41,910 bases of DNA from a virus. The position numbers and the translations under genes are program-made. The stretch covers positions 1 to 41,910 of the IMG/VR virus record IMGVR_UViG_3300036864_000030. One strand, 5' to 3'. The notes under the pieces were generated by a model that was not told the origin of the DNA, made no database searches, and saw only the letters and a program-made list of their open reading frames with translations. Positions 6,472-12,954 of the stretch are shown here, one piece after another. Within the stretch, counting starts at the first letter, position 1; every line of letters begins with the position of its first letter.

Positions 6472-7047
6472 GTCTGCCGGGGTGGGCGACATTGACGCCA
6501 ACTTCCCAATCTTTATTTCATCCCCCGACAGACAAAAGGCATGGCTTTTGGTGCTCGTTTCAGTACCATACCCAGGGCGACACCACAGTCGGACAATTAC
6601 CCGTTACTGCACACCGGCGTCCTTTCTTTGTTCAGCCGTTAATTAGACGGCTACAGGCGGTTTTGTCCGCCTCTCAAGCAGTGTCCGGCGTTGACCCGGT
6701 GGTGGTTTCGGGAGCAAGTCCGTATCATGCATAGGACGAGCGTCACACAACTTACCCGTTATAGCCGCCCTACCCTTGCGGCCTCACTGCTTCCGGGTTT
6801 GCAGACGTCCCCGGATATCGCCTGACCTTTTAGGCGACCTCAAACGGTTCTTATGACCGATAGTTCCCTGAACTGCGAATATCGCCAGCGTAGGGCCGCT
6901 GTTTGCGGGAGTGGCCTGTCTAATTTTCCTCCCTGCCACAACAGTTAACGATTGCTGCTCGGCGTGGTCCGTAGACTTTTACACGCTTAGCATGACTCCA
7001 CATGCTTTGACTTTTTTTCATCCTTTCTGCGCAGATGACATTGGGAA
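6472..7047 (-). ncRNA. Large structured non-coding RNA (GOLLD/ROOL-like candidate)
   Basis: About 575 bases hold no credible gene but many stable hairpins on the minus strand. The 3' domain is closed by an 11-pair helix (6533-6523 with 6482-6472, one wobble) around a GGCG/CGCC hairpin. Others lie at 6634-6652 (AGCCGT/ACGGCT), 6656-6671 (GGCGG/CCGCC), 6817-6838 and 6862-6874. Giant ornate RNAs of the GOLLD and ROOL classes are known in phages, have this size, and are often next to tRNAs, as here. The class assignment is inference; the ends are approximate. Confidence 0.65.
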
Positions 7048-7053
7048 CTGTAT

Positions 7054-7488
7054 TTACTTGTCTCGATTCACCTGCACATCAAGCGTCGCCTTCGGTACCG
7101 CGCCGAACTCAAGCAATTTAAAGTCGCCATACTCATGCGCATAGAACCAATTGACCCATGGATTATCGCGCCATGTTCTGGTTGCAAGGATATCTTTGTT
7201 GATCTCCTGAACAACCGTTAGGGCCTTGATGCGTTCATCCGATGACATCTGGTCGTTATCAACGATGCTTGCAAGATACGTCACCTCGACATCGTATTCG
7301 ATCTTGTCACTTTGAAACCTTGAGGGGACAAATAGGATCAAAATGATCGAGATTGCAAGCCCCAGAAACGAAGTACTTCCCAACCCTACCGCAAGGTTTT
7401 CTTTCCACGAGTCGTAGTCAACTACCGACCAGTAAAAGAGTACTCCGCCCAGGACCAACACCCCAACGAATATGAATATTAAAATCAT
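7054..7488 (-). CDS. Membrane protein, 144 aa
   Basis: Two membrane helices occupy the N-terminal half: residues about 1-24 (MILIFIFVGVLVLGGVLFYW) and 34-55 (AVGLGSTSFLGLAISIILIL). A soluble C-terminal domain follows that contains VTYLASIVDNDQMSSDERIK. The start is ATG with AAGGAGGAGGG upstream, a very strong ribosome site. It is immediately upstream of the structured RNA, with the stop at 7054-7056. Function unknown. Confidence 0.75.
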   Translation of the reverse strand: MILIFIFVGVLVLGGVLFYWSVVDYDSWKENLAVGLGSTSFLGLAISIILILFVPSRFQSDKIEYDVEVTYLASIVDNDQMSSDERIKALTVVQEINKDILATRTWRDNPWVNWFYAHEYGDFKLLEFGAVPKATLDVQVNRDK

Positions 7489-7624
7489 CCCTCCTCCTTA
7501 TCGTCTTTAGAATCTTAAAAGTGGGGCAGGTTGGATCGTCGTGCCCCCGGTCACACGTATGAAGAACCAAACCCCCCTTTAAGACTCATACTCTTGTCTC
7601 TTACCGATGTCGTACGACTCGGGT
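7489..7624 (-). other. 136-base gap without a clear gene
   Basis: Between the pentapeptide-repeat gene and the membrane protein gene I see no convincing open frame beyond a 12-codon one, and no terminator or promoter of good quality. The end of the gap carries the strong AAGGAGG ribosome site of the membrane protein gene. Confidence 0.4.
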
Positions 7625-8101
7625 TTAATAATTCTCTGCTTCAATTCGAGTCAGAAAGAAATGAATACCGCCTGCACATTCTTCGAAACGGTTTTCATCC
7701 CATTCGTGACATTTCACAGTTTCACCCTTGACGTACTCGGTTTTTTGGTCGTGTTTCGAAATGCCCTTTTCTGCACCGAAAACCTGGAGCACCTTCACAA
7801 ACTCAGCACGGCATTTTCGACCTGTTGCGTTTGAACGCTTTGCTTTTGCTGGTATTTTGAGCTTTACGATTACATCGTCGTTGCATTTCTTCCAGCCAAT
7901 CAAGTCGCCTTCGGGCGTGATGATAGTTTGCGCAATGGCATATTCTCCGTTTTTTATTTCCCGGAGGTATGCACCCTGGAGGTCTGCACCCCGGAGGTCT
8001 GCACCCCGGAGGTCTGCACGCTGGCCACCATCTTGACTTCGCATCCACGCCCAATGTTTATTGATTATTTCTGCCAGTTCTTCTTTGGTGTAGGTTTTCA
8101 T
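7625..8101 (-). CDS. Pentapeptide-repeat protein, 158 aa
   Basis: After a helical N-terminus (MKTYTKEELAEIINKHWAWM), residues 29-47 contain at least four pentapeptides of the A(D/Y)LxG type. They are encoded by tandem 15-base repeats around 7973-8026. The C-terminal two thirds are unrelated to the repeats, with a predicted beta fold. Pentapeptide arrays often mediate DNA mimicry or protein contacts; this array is too short for a full quadrilateral helix. The gene stands directly behind the operator-bearing promoter at 8120-8148. Confidence 0.75.
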   Translation of the reverse strand: MKTYTKEELAEIINKHWAWMRSQDGGQRADLRGADLRGADLQGAYLREIKNGEYAIAQTIITPEGDLIGWKKCNDDVIVKLKIPAKAKRSNATGRKCRAEFVKVLQVFGAEKGISKHDQKTEYVKGETVKCHEWDENRFEECAGGIHFFLTRIEAENY

Positions 8102-8119
8102 TTCATCCCCTTCCCATAC

Positions 8120-8148
8120 ACATTAGCATATACATTGTATATTTGCAA
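8120..8148 (-). promoter_or_regulatory. Promoter C with inverted-repeat operator
   Basis: Minus strand TTGCAA (8148-8143), 17 bases, TAATGT (8125-8120). The spacer holds the perfect inverted repeat TATAC-ATT-GTATA at 8129-8141. The arrangement from TTGCAAATATAC through GTATA-GC-TA matches the promoter at 14207-14235. It would start transcription near 8113, just ahead of the pentapeptide-repeat gene. Confidence 0.7.
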
Positions 8149-8151
8149 GTG

Positions 8152-8346
8152 TTATTTCAAGTCAAGCATGAATAATTCCGTGCCCATGCTTTTGGCCCTA
8201 AGTTCCTGGCATATTTCTCTATGGCGAGTTTCGAATTGCGCTTTATTGCCGTAGTACGATCCCTCATCATTAGCCCAGCGAATATACGCCGCGAGCTGGC
8301 TCCACTGCGCTGTTGTTAGTTCGATTTCCAGTTTTACTTTTTTCAT
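8152..8346 (-). CDS. Hypothetical protein, 64 aa
   Basis: A small helical protein (MKKVKLEIELTTAQWSQLAAYIRWAND...) starting at ATG that overlaps the end of the zinc-ribbon gene. It has one cysteine and no membrane segment. It is the last gene before the operator promoter at 8120-8148. Not recognised; being coupled to replication genes, an accessory role in replication is possible. Confidence 0.7.
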   Translation of the reverse strand: MKKVKLEIELTTAQWSQLAAYIRWANDEGSYYGNKAQFETRHREICQELRAKSMGTELFMLDLK

Positions 8347-8918
8347 CTTGATAAAATCTCCATGTGATCTGCCTGAGCCTGATAAAGCGGCCTTGTCGAC
8401 TCGTCAACCCAGTTATCCTTAAGCTCGCCAGTCGGTTCGTGATCTGCCATGTGCCGATTCAATTTTTGCCAGTCTGGTTTCCTGTCGGTGAAAGTTGCGT
8501 ATTCCAGGTCAAGTACTATGATCGATCTACCGCATACGGGGCATCTATGCTTCAGTGGAGAGCCTGAAAGCGGAAGTTCGTATAAATTAGTAGGCATAAG
8601 GCCGCCGCACTTCATAGAGGCGTTTTTAACGCTCGGGCATTTGCAGCGAAAAAGATACCAAACTTGCGCGGCACTGCCTGGCTTTTCAGATCTTATTCCG
8701 TGAAGCTGAGCGCCATTGTAAAATGTCGCCCTCGACGGTGGCTGGTTCTTGTCGTAGGTGTTGTAAAACCAATCCCAAAGCTTGCCTATTGCGATTTCAT
8801 CGTACAGGTTGATTAAATCCTCAATGTCCTGCAATCGAATCGATTTCTGCTTGTTTTCGCTGGTCAGGAAGGTAGGATAGCGAAGGGTCAGTTTTGACAT
8901 GAAATCAATTTTGGTCAT
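8343..8918 (-). CDS. Zinc-ribbon protein of the replication cluster, 191 aa
   Basis: I place the start at the ATG at 8918 (MTKIDFMSKLTL), with GGAG seven bases upstream, 14 bases inside the end of the replication initiator gene. The middle holds a likely zinc ribbon: FRCKCPS, later MKCGG, then HRCPVCGR. The N-terminus (LRYPTFLTSENKQKS) is helical. Position directly after the initiator suggests a helicase-loader or primosome accessory, but no ATPase motif is present. No family is recognised with certainty. Confidence 0.65.
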   Translation of the reverse strand: MTKIDFMSKLTLRYPTFLTSENKQKSIRLQDIEDLINLYDEIAIGKLWDWFYNTYDKNQPPSRATFYNGAQLHGIRSEKPGSAAQVWYLFRCKCPSVKNASMKCGGLMPTNLYELPLSGSPLKHRCPVCGRSIIVLDLEYATFTDRKPDWQKLNRHMADHEPTGELKDNWVDESTRPLYQAQADHMEILSR

Positions 8919-9807
8919 GGTTTTCTCCGTACAGTTCTTTGAATCGCTTAGCGTGCTCTTCCTCGGAAATGGTTTGTTGTTGGCCATGCTTGCTGGCGAA
9001 TACTTCTAAGGGTTTAGCTACCGAAATGTGTACCCCTATTCCCTTGGTTAGAAATCCAACCGGCGTTGCATAGGTCCACGGCTTGTATGTCGAAAGATCG
9101 CTTTTGAGTTTGATGTAATTTTCGAGGGATTGAACAATCTCCTCCGGGGTGTAACAACTCATGCTATCGTACATCGGCCCTTGTTCGTGTGTTGGAATGT
9201 TGAGACGTGTTTTTCTAAATGGTGGTAGGCATCCTGAGTCGTCCCAAGCTTGGATAAAGTTGGTTACTTCCTGTGGATCTATTTCGCGTCTGGCTGTTTT
9301 TATTGGAGGAGAAAATTGCTCACTTTCACCACTATTGGTTTGTTGATCTTGTTGGTAATCTTTGTTGGTTGGTATTGTTGGTAGACGGAATTCTTTGGAA
9401 TTTTCCGAGAAATTCTTGGAAGATTCTGTAAGTCTTTGCTCTACAGCGACTTGTATAGATTTAAGTTTTTCGTTCTTAATTTGAGCCGAAGAAACCCGGC
9501 GAGCGAGCTGTAAGCAGAATATTTTTCCATGATCTTCTTGGAAGAGGTTTAAGGAAATGATTTTCAACATTATTTCTTCCACTCTATCCCGACCTGATTG
9601 CGTGCCGGTGCCCTTGATTTTTAGATTGTCGGCGATGATTTCGGAATCATGTTCAAGCTCGAAATTGATGTGATTTTCGTTGATGTCTGACGCGATAAGT
9701 TCGAGACAGTGAAAATAAACCGCGTACCCTTCCGCGCCGTAAGCGAGGATGAGCTTCTTTATTTTTGCGTCACTACTGGCGTTGGATTCGTGAGCGAACC
9801 ACTTCAT
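8905..9807 (-). CDS. Replication initiator, Lin1244/Lin1753-type N-domain, 300 aa
   Basis: Residues 1 to about 100 begin MKWFAHESNASSDAKIKKLI and include GAEGYAVYFHCLELIA. This is the signature of the Lin1244/Lin1753-like (DUF4373) domain found at the N-terminus of phage and plasmid replication initiation proteins. The C-terminal part (YTPEEIVQSLENYIKLKSDL and following) resembles a DnaD-like tail. The linker is Gln/Ser rich. The protein probably binds an origin and recruits the host helicase. ATG overlaps the stop of the HNH gene as ATGA. No origin repeats were identified. Confidence 0.75.
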   Translation of the reverse strand: MKWFAHESNASSDAKIKKLILAYGAEGYAVYFHCLELIASDINENHINFELEHDSEIIADNLKIKGTGTQSGRDRVEEIMLKIISLNLFQEDHGKIFCLQLARRVSSAQIKNEKLKSIQVAVEQRLTESSKNFSENSKEFRLPTIPTNKDYQQDQQTNSGESEQFSPPIKTARREIDPQEVTNFIQAWDDSGCLPPFRKTRLNIPTHEQGPMYDSMSCYTPEEIVQSLENYIKLKSDLSTYKPWTYATPVGFLTKGIGVHISVAKPLEVFASKHGQQQTISEEEHAKRFKELYGENHDQN

Positions 9808-10265
9808 ATTATCCTGCCAAATTCACCATGATATTTTACGGAAGCGTCGCAATATACTTGATAAGCCTCTTCTGGCGTGGTGTAACGACCAAGATATATG
9901 CGCTTGCCGTTAAATCTTATTTGGGCACAATATTTTTTTGTTGTTTTGCATCTACCATCTTTGTAAACACCCTTAAATCCAGTTGCGTTATTAGAATGCA
10001 TCTTTCTATTCCGCATGTTCTGACTATGTGTACAAAGCCTTAAATTGACCCTTCGGTTATCTAAGCCGTTACCATTTATATGGTCAACCATCACGCCGTT
10101 AGGAGCTTGAGTTATTAATCTATGCATTAATACGGGTTCGCCATCTATAGTAGCGACCGCGTACTTAAGCCCTCTGCGGGAGTTTATATGCCATTGGTAT
10201 TTAGAAACCAAGTCATAATCATTATCATCCACAAACGATTTAGAATCTGAAATTAGAAGTTCCAA
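9804..10265 (-). CDS. HNH homing endonuclease with AP2 domain, about 153 aa
   Basis: The protein has a phage HNH core (MHRLITQAPNGVMVDHINGN, then LDNRRVNLRLC) and a C-terminal AP2-type DNA-binding domain (NNATGFKGVYKDG to YLGRYTTPEEAYQVY). These free-standing homing endonucleases cut near their own insertion site. The frame is open to 10325, but that part encodes the terminator hairpin of the upstream small RNA. I therefore prefer the TTG at 10265, which has GGAG five bases upstream. Its end is coupled by ATGA to the replication initiator. Confidence 0.8.
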   Translation of the reverse strand: MELLISDSKSFVDDNDYDLVSKYQWHINSRRGLKYAVATIDGEPVLMHRLITQAPNGVMVDHINGNGLDNRRVNLRLCTHSQNMRNRKMHSNNATGFKGVYKDGRCKTTKKYCAQIRFNGKRIYLGRYTTPEEAYQVYCDASVKYHGEFGRII

Positions 10266-10277
10266 AGTATCTCCAGA

Positions 10278-10320
10278 AAAATAAAAAGCCCGGTCTGGTG
10301 CACTACTACCAAAACCGGGC
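10278..10320 (-). terminator. Intrinsic terminator
   Basis: Minus strand GCCCGGT (10320-10314) pairs with ACCGGGC (10294-10288). The inner TTTGGT and ACCAG extend the stem, and TTTTT followed by ATTTTT comes next. It ends the small RNA before the HNH gene. Confidence 0.8.
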
Positions 10321-10381
10321 AACATATTCGAAATCGAGCGGGAAAGGTAGTGCTGCTTTCCGACTCGATCTAACTAATTTT
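10279..10381 (-). ncRNA. Small RNA of about 100 nt with complementary loops
   Basis: A self-contained unit: a near-consensus promoter (10387-10415), no credible gene, and an intrinsic terminator at 10278-10320. The first hairpin spans 10333-10369 (ATCGAG with CTCGAT, then GGAAAG with CTTTCC). Its loop contains GCACTAC (10353-10347). The terminator hairpin contains GTAGTGC (10306-10300), its exact complement, so the loops can kiss. Seven matched bases between two short loops are unlikely by chance. The target is unknown. Confidence 0.65.
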
Positions 10382-10386
10382 GTTGT

Positions 10387-10415
10387 ATTGTACTATGGAT
10401 TGGGGTGGATTTCAA
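10387..10415 (-). promoter_or_regulatory. Sigma70-type promoter of the small RNA
   Basis: Minus strand TTGAAA (10415-10410), 17 bases, TACAAT (10392-10387): one of the best promoter matches in the window. The start point would be at about 10381-10380. No TATAC operator is present here. Confidence 0.75.
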
Positions 10416-10417
10416 GT

Positions 10418-10450
10418 AAATAAAAGCATACGTTCGGCACGCAGGTATGC
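10418..10450 (-). terminator. Probable terminator behind tRNA-Leu
   Basis: Minus strand GCATAC (10450-10445) pairs with GTATGC (10431-10426) and is followed by TTTTATTT. The six-pair stem has a 13-base loop, so strength is moderate. A second hairpin (CCAGC-GTG-GCTGG) lies just upstream at 10450-10462. Together they isolate the tRNA transcript from the small RNA unit. Confidence 0.5.
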
Positions 10451-10512
10451 CAGCCACGCTGGATAAGAAACGTCAGCACCGGTGGGTTGCTATCCCAATT
10501 TTGCGACATAAC

Positions 10513-10746
10513 TCAAACCGATGCGGTCGGAAAGATTTGAACTTTCACGCCAATGGCGCCAGGTCTTAAGCCCGGTGTGTCTACCGTTTCACCACGACCG
10601 CTTATAAGCGTTTTAATATATTTCGAATGGACCGACCCTGTCCTGCCAGTTTTAAGCATATGCTTCGGCTTTGACTTTCGACCGAACCGAAGTACTTGTT
10701 TATTTTGCCTTCTCTTACGTCTGCCGCGAGACTTATTTTTGCTCAT
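10513..10746 (-). CDS. Very basic small protein whose frame runs through tRNA-Leu, 77 aa
   Basis: ATG at 10746 has AAGGAG six bases upstream. The N-terminus (MSKNKSRGRRKRRQNKQ) is extremely basic and probably binds nucleic acid. From about residue 49 the frame reads through the entire tRNA-Leu gene and stops at 10513, just past it. The tRNA-encoded part cannot be under normal protein selection. The gene may be real with a tRNA-derived tail, or the tRNA may have been inserted into an older gene. Confidence 0.5.
   Translation of the reverse strand: MSKNKSRGRRKRRQNKQVLRFGRKSKPKHMLKTGRTGSVHSKYIKTLISGRGETVDTPGLRPGAIGVKVQIFPTASV
10522..10601 (-). tRNA. tRNA-Leu (anticodon UAA)
   Basis: Minus strand: acceptor GCGGTCG pairs with CGACCGC, discriminator A. 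The anticodon arm CCGGG-CTTAAGA-CCTGG gives anticodon TAA, reading UUA and UUG. The long variable arm CGCC-ATT-GGCG is characteristic of tRNA-Leu. The T arm is GAAAG-TTCAAAT-CTTTC. The 3' CCA is not encoded and must be added by the host enzyme. All arms are intact, so it should be functional. Confidence 0.9.
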
Positions 10747-10768
10747 TCAATCTCCTTACACATGACTT

Positions 10769-11194
10769 TCATACCTTCACCCCCAATTTCCTAGCCTCAT
10801 CCTGTAATTGAGCTAATATCATATGCTGGTCGACAGGTTTGACGATGACCATTTTAAGACCCTGTAGCTCGGCCTCCACTTCTGGACCATACTTTCGAAT
10901 GATAAACTCTCGGTATATATCTGGCTCTCGTTCGTCTCGTTGATTACAATCGTGGCATAATTGATTTCCGTTTCTCAGGTCCCACCTTGCGCCATAAAAG
11001 CGGCATTTCACATAATGCCCCCACTCGGGATTATCCATAGAATTGCAAAGCACACACTTTTTATCACGCGCCTTAACGATTTTCCGGCATAGCGCGTCAA
11101 GCCTACCCACAATCCTAGGGTACTTCTTTGGTATGAACTTAGGAATGTGAGGCAAGTTGATAAACCCCGCGAGAAACCTTTTCGACAAGGCCAC
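10769..11194 (-). CDS. NinG/Rap-like recombination nuclease, about 141 aa
   Basis: The core KCVLCNSMDNPEWGHYVKCR, followed by WDLRNGNQLCHDCN, matches the NinG (lambda Rap) family, which carries an HNH-like zinc fold with CxxC pairs. YREFIIRKYGPEVEAELQ follows, as in NinG. NinG acts in phage recombination as a structure-specific DNA nuclease. The annotated start is GTG 11194, which overlaps the upstream gene by 56 bases; a start nearer 11150 is possible. It lies in the same operon as the RecT-like and YqaJ genes. Confidence 0.7.
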   Translation of the reverse strand: MALSKRFLAGFINLPHIPKFIPKKYPRIVGRLDALCRKIVKARDKKCVLCNSMDNPEWGHYVKCRFYGARWDLRNGNQLCHDCNQRDEREPDIYREFIIRKYGPEVEAELQGLKMVIVKPVDQHMILAQLQDEARKLGVKV

Positions 11195-11384
11195 TTTTCA
11201 TCAAGACCCGCAACGATATACCAATGCTATGGCTTACGCTCGATGGTTGGTGGAAATTACCGTAATAGACCTTTCGAACAAGGTCTTTGATTTTCACCGG
11301 TTCCTTGATTTCGTTCATGGCGACTAGGATGCGTGCGCTCAACGTCTGGTCGTATTTCGATTTATGCATAGGTAAATGTATCAT
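11139..11384 (-). CDS. Winged-helix-like small protein, about 81 aa
   Basis: The sequence has the layout of a small winged helix: a helix (YDQTLSARILVAMNE), then KIKDLVRKVYYGN, a predicted recognition segment with SVSHSIGISLRVLMKSGLVE, then KVSRGVYQLA as the wing. The ATG at 11384 lacks a good ribosome site and another ATG lies six codons on, so the start is uncertain. It could be a transcription regulator of the early operon; no family could be named. Confidence 0.6.
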   Translation of the reverse strand: MIHLPMHKSKYDQTLSARILVAMNEIKEPVKIKDLVRKVYYGNFHQPSSVSHSIGISLRVLMKSGLVEKVSRGVYQLASHS

Positions 11385-11396
11385 GCAATTGTGCTT

Positions 11397-11831
11397 TCAA
11401 TCAAGGATGATTCCTGCCTCAACGCATAGAGCTGTAACTTCCTCGATCAAGTAACTACACTCGACTGTTGAAAGCTCGTACTCATGCTTTGGCTCGATCT
11501 GGTCTATGTAGGTTTGCTGCTCAGGATTCCAAACCTTTATCCACCGATAAGGATAGCCACGCTTGACCGCCTGATACTTGGCTAGCATCTTGAGTTCCGC
11601 GACCTCGTGGCCGGTCGTTTGCGCGAGTTCATTGAGCAGTGCGTATAGTTTGTGATTTTGGCTCAAGTCACCTGTTGTGCGCGGTTTATGAGGTCTATCA
11701 ATGGTGACTGTGTTGTACTCCGGCGAGCGCTCTATTTCCTTTTTATAGGCTAGTCGTAGGGACTTGGGGATTTCATAAGACACCACACCAGCATCGCCGG
11801 TTCTAATGCGCTTTAGGGTTGCTTTGAACAT
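11397..11831 (-). CDS. NinB-like recombination protein, 144 aa
   Basis: The stretch SQNHKLYALLNELAQTTGHE preceded by TIDRP and followed by KMLAKYQAV resembles NinB-type proteins, in which a conserved xQNxKLW/H helix follows a short beta-sheet domain. NinB binds single-stranded DNA and assists RecF-type recombination in lambda. Neighbouring NinG-like, YqaJ and RecT-like genes agree. The match is by pattern only, and a related replication-associated family is possible. ATG lies two bases from the preceding gene's stop. Confidence 0.5.
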   Translation of the reverse strand: MFKATLKRIRTGDAGVVSYEIPKSLRLAYKKEIERSPEYNTVTIDRPHKPRTTGDLSQNHKLYALLNELAQTTGHEVAELKMLAKYQAVKRGYPYRWIKVWNPEQQTYIDQIEPKHEYELSTVECSYLIEEVTALCVEAGIILD

Positions 11832-11832
11832 T

Positions 11833-12084
11833 TCACTGCCCGAAGTTCAATACGTTCGTTCGGTTCTTTTCTTCGATCAATTCTTGTTCAAGGTCTTTGA
11901 TGCGCTGCGCAAGCGACATGAAAAACTCAGCGTGTTGTTTTGGAGTAAAAGAATCATCGGGAGATGTTAACCAATATTGTCTTCCATCTGGATCAGCACC
12001 AAAGAAAGCCACCGGATATCCATTTTGAAATCCAGGCCCATCAAACTCGGGCGCCGATTCTATTCTAATTTTCGATAAGTCCAT
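11833..12084 (-). CDS. Hypothetical protein, 83 aa
   Basis: ATG 12084 (MDLSKIRIESAPEFDGPG) has AGGAG seven bases upstream; the open frame upstream of it is not used by a better site. The middle looks like a small beta domain (GYPVAFFGADPDGRQYWLTS). The C-terminus is a coiled coil (SLAQRIKDLEQELIEEKNRT). Not recognised; it is part of the recombination operon. Confidence 0.7.
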   Translation of the reverse strand: MDLSKIRIESAPEFDGPGFQNGYPVAFFGADPDGRQYWLTSPDDSFTPKQHAEFFMSLAQRIKDLEQELIEEKNRTNVLNFGQ

Positions 12085-12086
12085 AG

Positions 12087-12140
12087 TTAACTCCTGGTTT
12101 CTGTGTGATTGTTTCGCGGGTCGTATTTTGTGGCTTTCAT
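12087..12140 (-). CDS. Possible coupled mini-gene, 17 aa
   Basis: An open frame MKATKYDPRNNHTETRS starts in an ATGA overlap with the upstream gene and stops two bases before the next ATG. Its last codons contain the AGGAG that serves the next gene. It may be a translational relay, not a functional peptide. Confidence 0.3.
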   Translation of the reverse strand: MKATKYDPRNNHTETRS

Positions 12141-12292
12141 ATTTGGTACTCCGGGGCGTGGGTTGCATTCTTGTCGGCCTCTATAGCCAATTCTTCAAGC
12201 TCTATAGCTCGCAACCTTATGGTTATGGCCATTTTTCTAAGGGTAACCGCCAGCTCCTTTTCTTCGATTTTTACTTGCTCCAAGATATTCAT
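12137..12292 (-). CDS. Small coiled-coil protein, 51 aa
   Basis: ATG overlaps the stop of the YqaJ-type exonuclease gene as ATGA. The product (MNILEQVKIEEKELAVTLRK, then AITIRLRAIELEELAIEADK) is a continuous charged helix with heptad-like Leu/Ile spacing, probably a coiled coil. Such short helical proteins next to exonuclease genes may regulate or tether the nuclease, but this is inference. Confidence 0.7.
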   Translation of the reverse strand: MNILEQVKIEEKELAVTLRKMAITIRLRAIELEELAIEADKNATHAPEYQI

Positions 12293-12954
12293 GATCGCCA
12301 CCTCTCGATATATTCTTCCCGACCCTGAGGGCGCTTTTCGAAGATGCGGTCGACTACTGCTTCTAGTTCAGCGAGGAACTTGATAGCAGCTTCCTCGACC
12401 TCATCAATGACATTCTGCGAGAACTCAAGCCGGTAAATGGAAATAGACTTGTCTTCCGGCAATCTCGGGTCATACGAAACAAAGTCACACCATTTGCGTT
12501 TTGTACATGCAGCTTGGGCGTACATTTGCAGGACGTATTCGCGATCTATTTTCTCGGGTTGGAGAAGGTTGTCAAAGATATGTGTAGCGGTCTTAGGGCA
12601 TTTGATTTCTATGCCACCCTCAAGACCTACAAGGCCATCAGGAGACGCGCCGAAGTGCTTAATGGTCGGATGGTTCACAAAGCCTATCTGTTGCACGGCT
12701 ACGAGTTTTTCAGCCTCATAGGCCGATCTTGCCAAAGGCTCGTTATCGACACCCCATTGCATGTCTTTTCCGAAATAGCCCTCGGTTGGATTTCCCGAAA
12801 GCCTTTCACAGATAAGCTCGGCCATATAGTTACGCCGGACTGCGGAATAATCGCCGTTTTTGCCTTTTGCCATAACATCGGACATTCGAGAGGCTGTCAC
12901 TTTACCGAGTCTTTCTTGGTGCCACTCGGGAGAACCTTGGATTATGTCACTCAT
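12289..12954 (-). CDS. YqaJ-type viral recombinase / lambda-like exonuclease, 221 aa
   Basis: The protein shows the YqaJ nuclease layout: an N-terminal GSPEWHQERLGKVTASRMSD motif, E72 in a NEPLARSAYE helix, then GASPDGLVG (D106) and IEIKCP (E116, K118), which form the D-ExK metal site of the PD-(D/E)XK fold. It should degrade one strand of linear duplex DNA from the 5' end and feed the RecT-like annealing protein encoded just upstream. ATG 12954 overlaps the RecT gene's TGA (TGATG); the frame's earlier TTG is not needed. Confidence 0.9.
   Translation of the reverse strand: MSDIIQGSPEWHQERLGKVTASRMSDVMAKGKNGDYSAVRRNYMAELICERLSGNPTEGYFGKDMQWGVDNEPLARSAYEAEKLVAVQQIGFVNHPTIKHFGASPDGLVGLEGGIEIKCPKTATHIFDNLLQPEKIDREYVLQMYAQAACTKRKWCDFVSYDPRLPEDKSISIYRLEFSQNVIDEVEEAAIKFLAELEAVVDRIFEKRPQGREEYIERWRS

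Noticed and set aside
6300-6734. Plus-strand open frame of 144 codons across the tRNA-like element and structured RNA
   Set aside because: No ribosome site, composition is driven by hairpins, and it would overlap the zinc-type small gene antisense.
6503-7047. Eight-pair end-to-end helix closing the large RNA
   Set aside because: Not listed as a separate feature because an eight-base complement is expected by chance more than once in 600 bases; it needs covariation support.
7973-8026. Tandem 15-base repeats that look like a short repeat array
   Set aside because: They encode pentapeptide repeats in frame and have no spacers, so this is not a CRISPR array.
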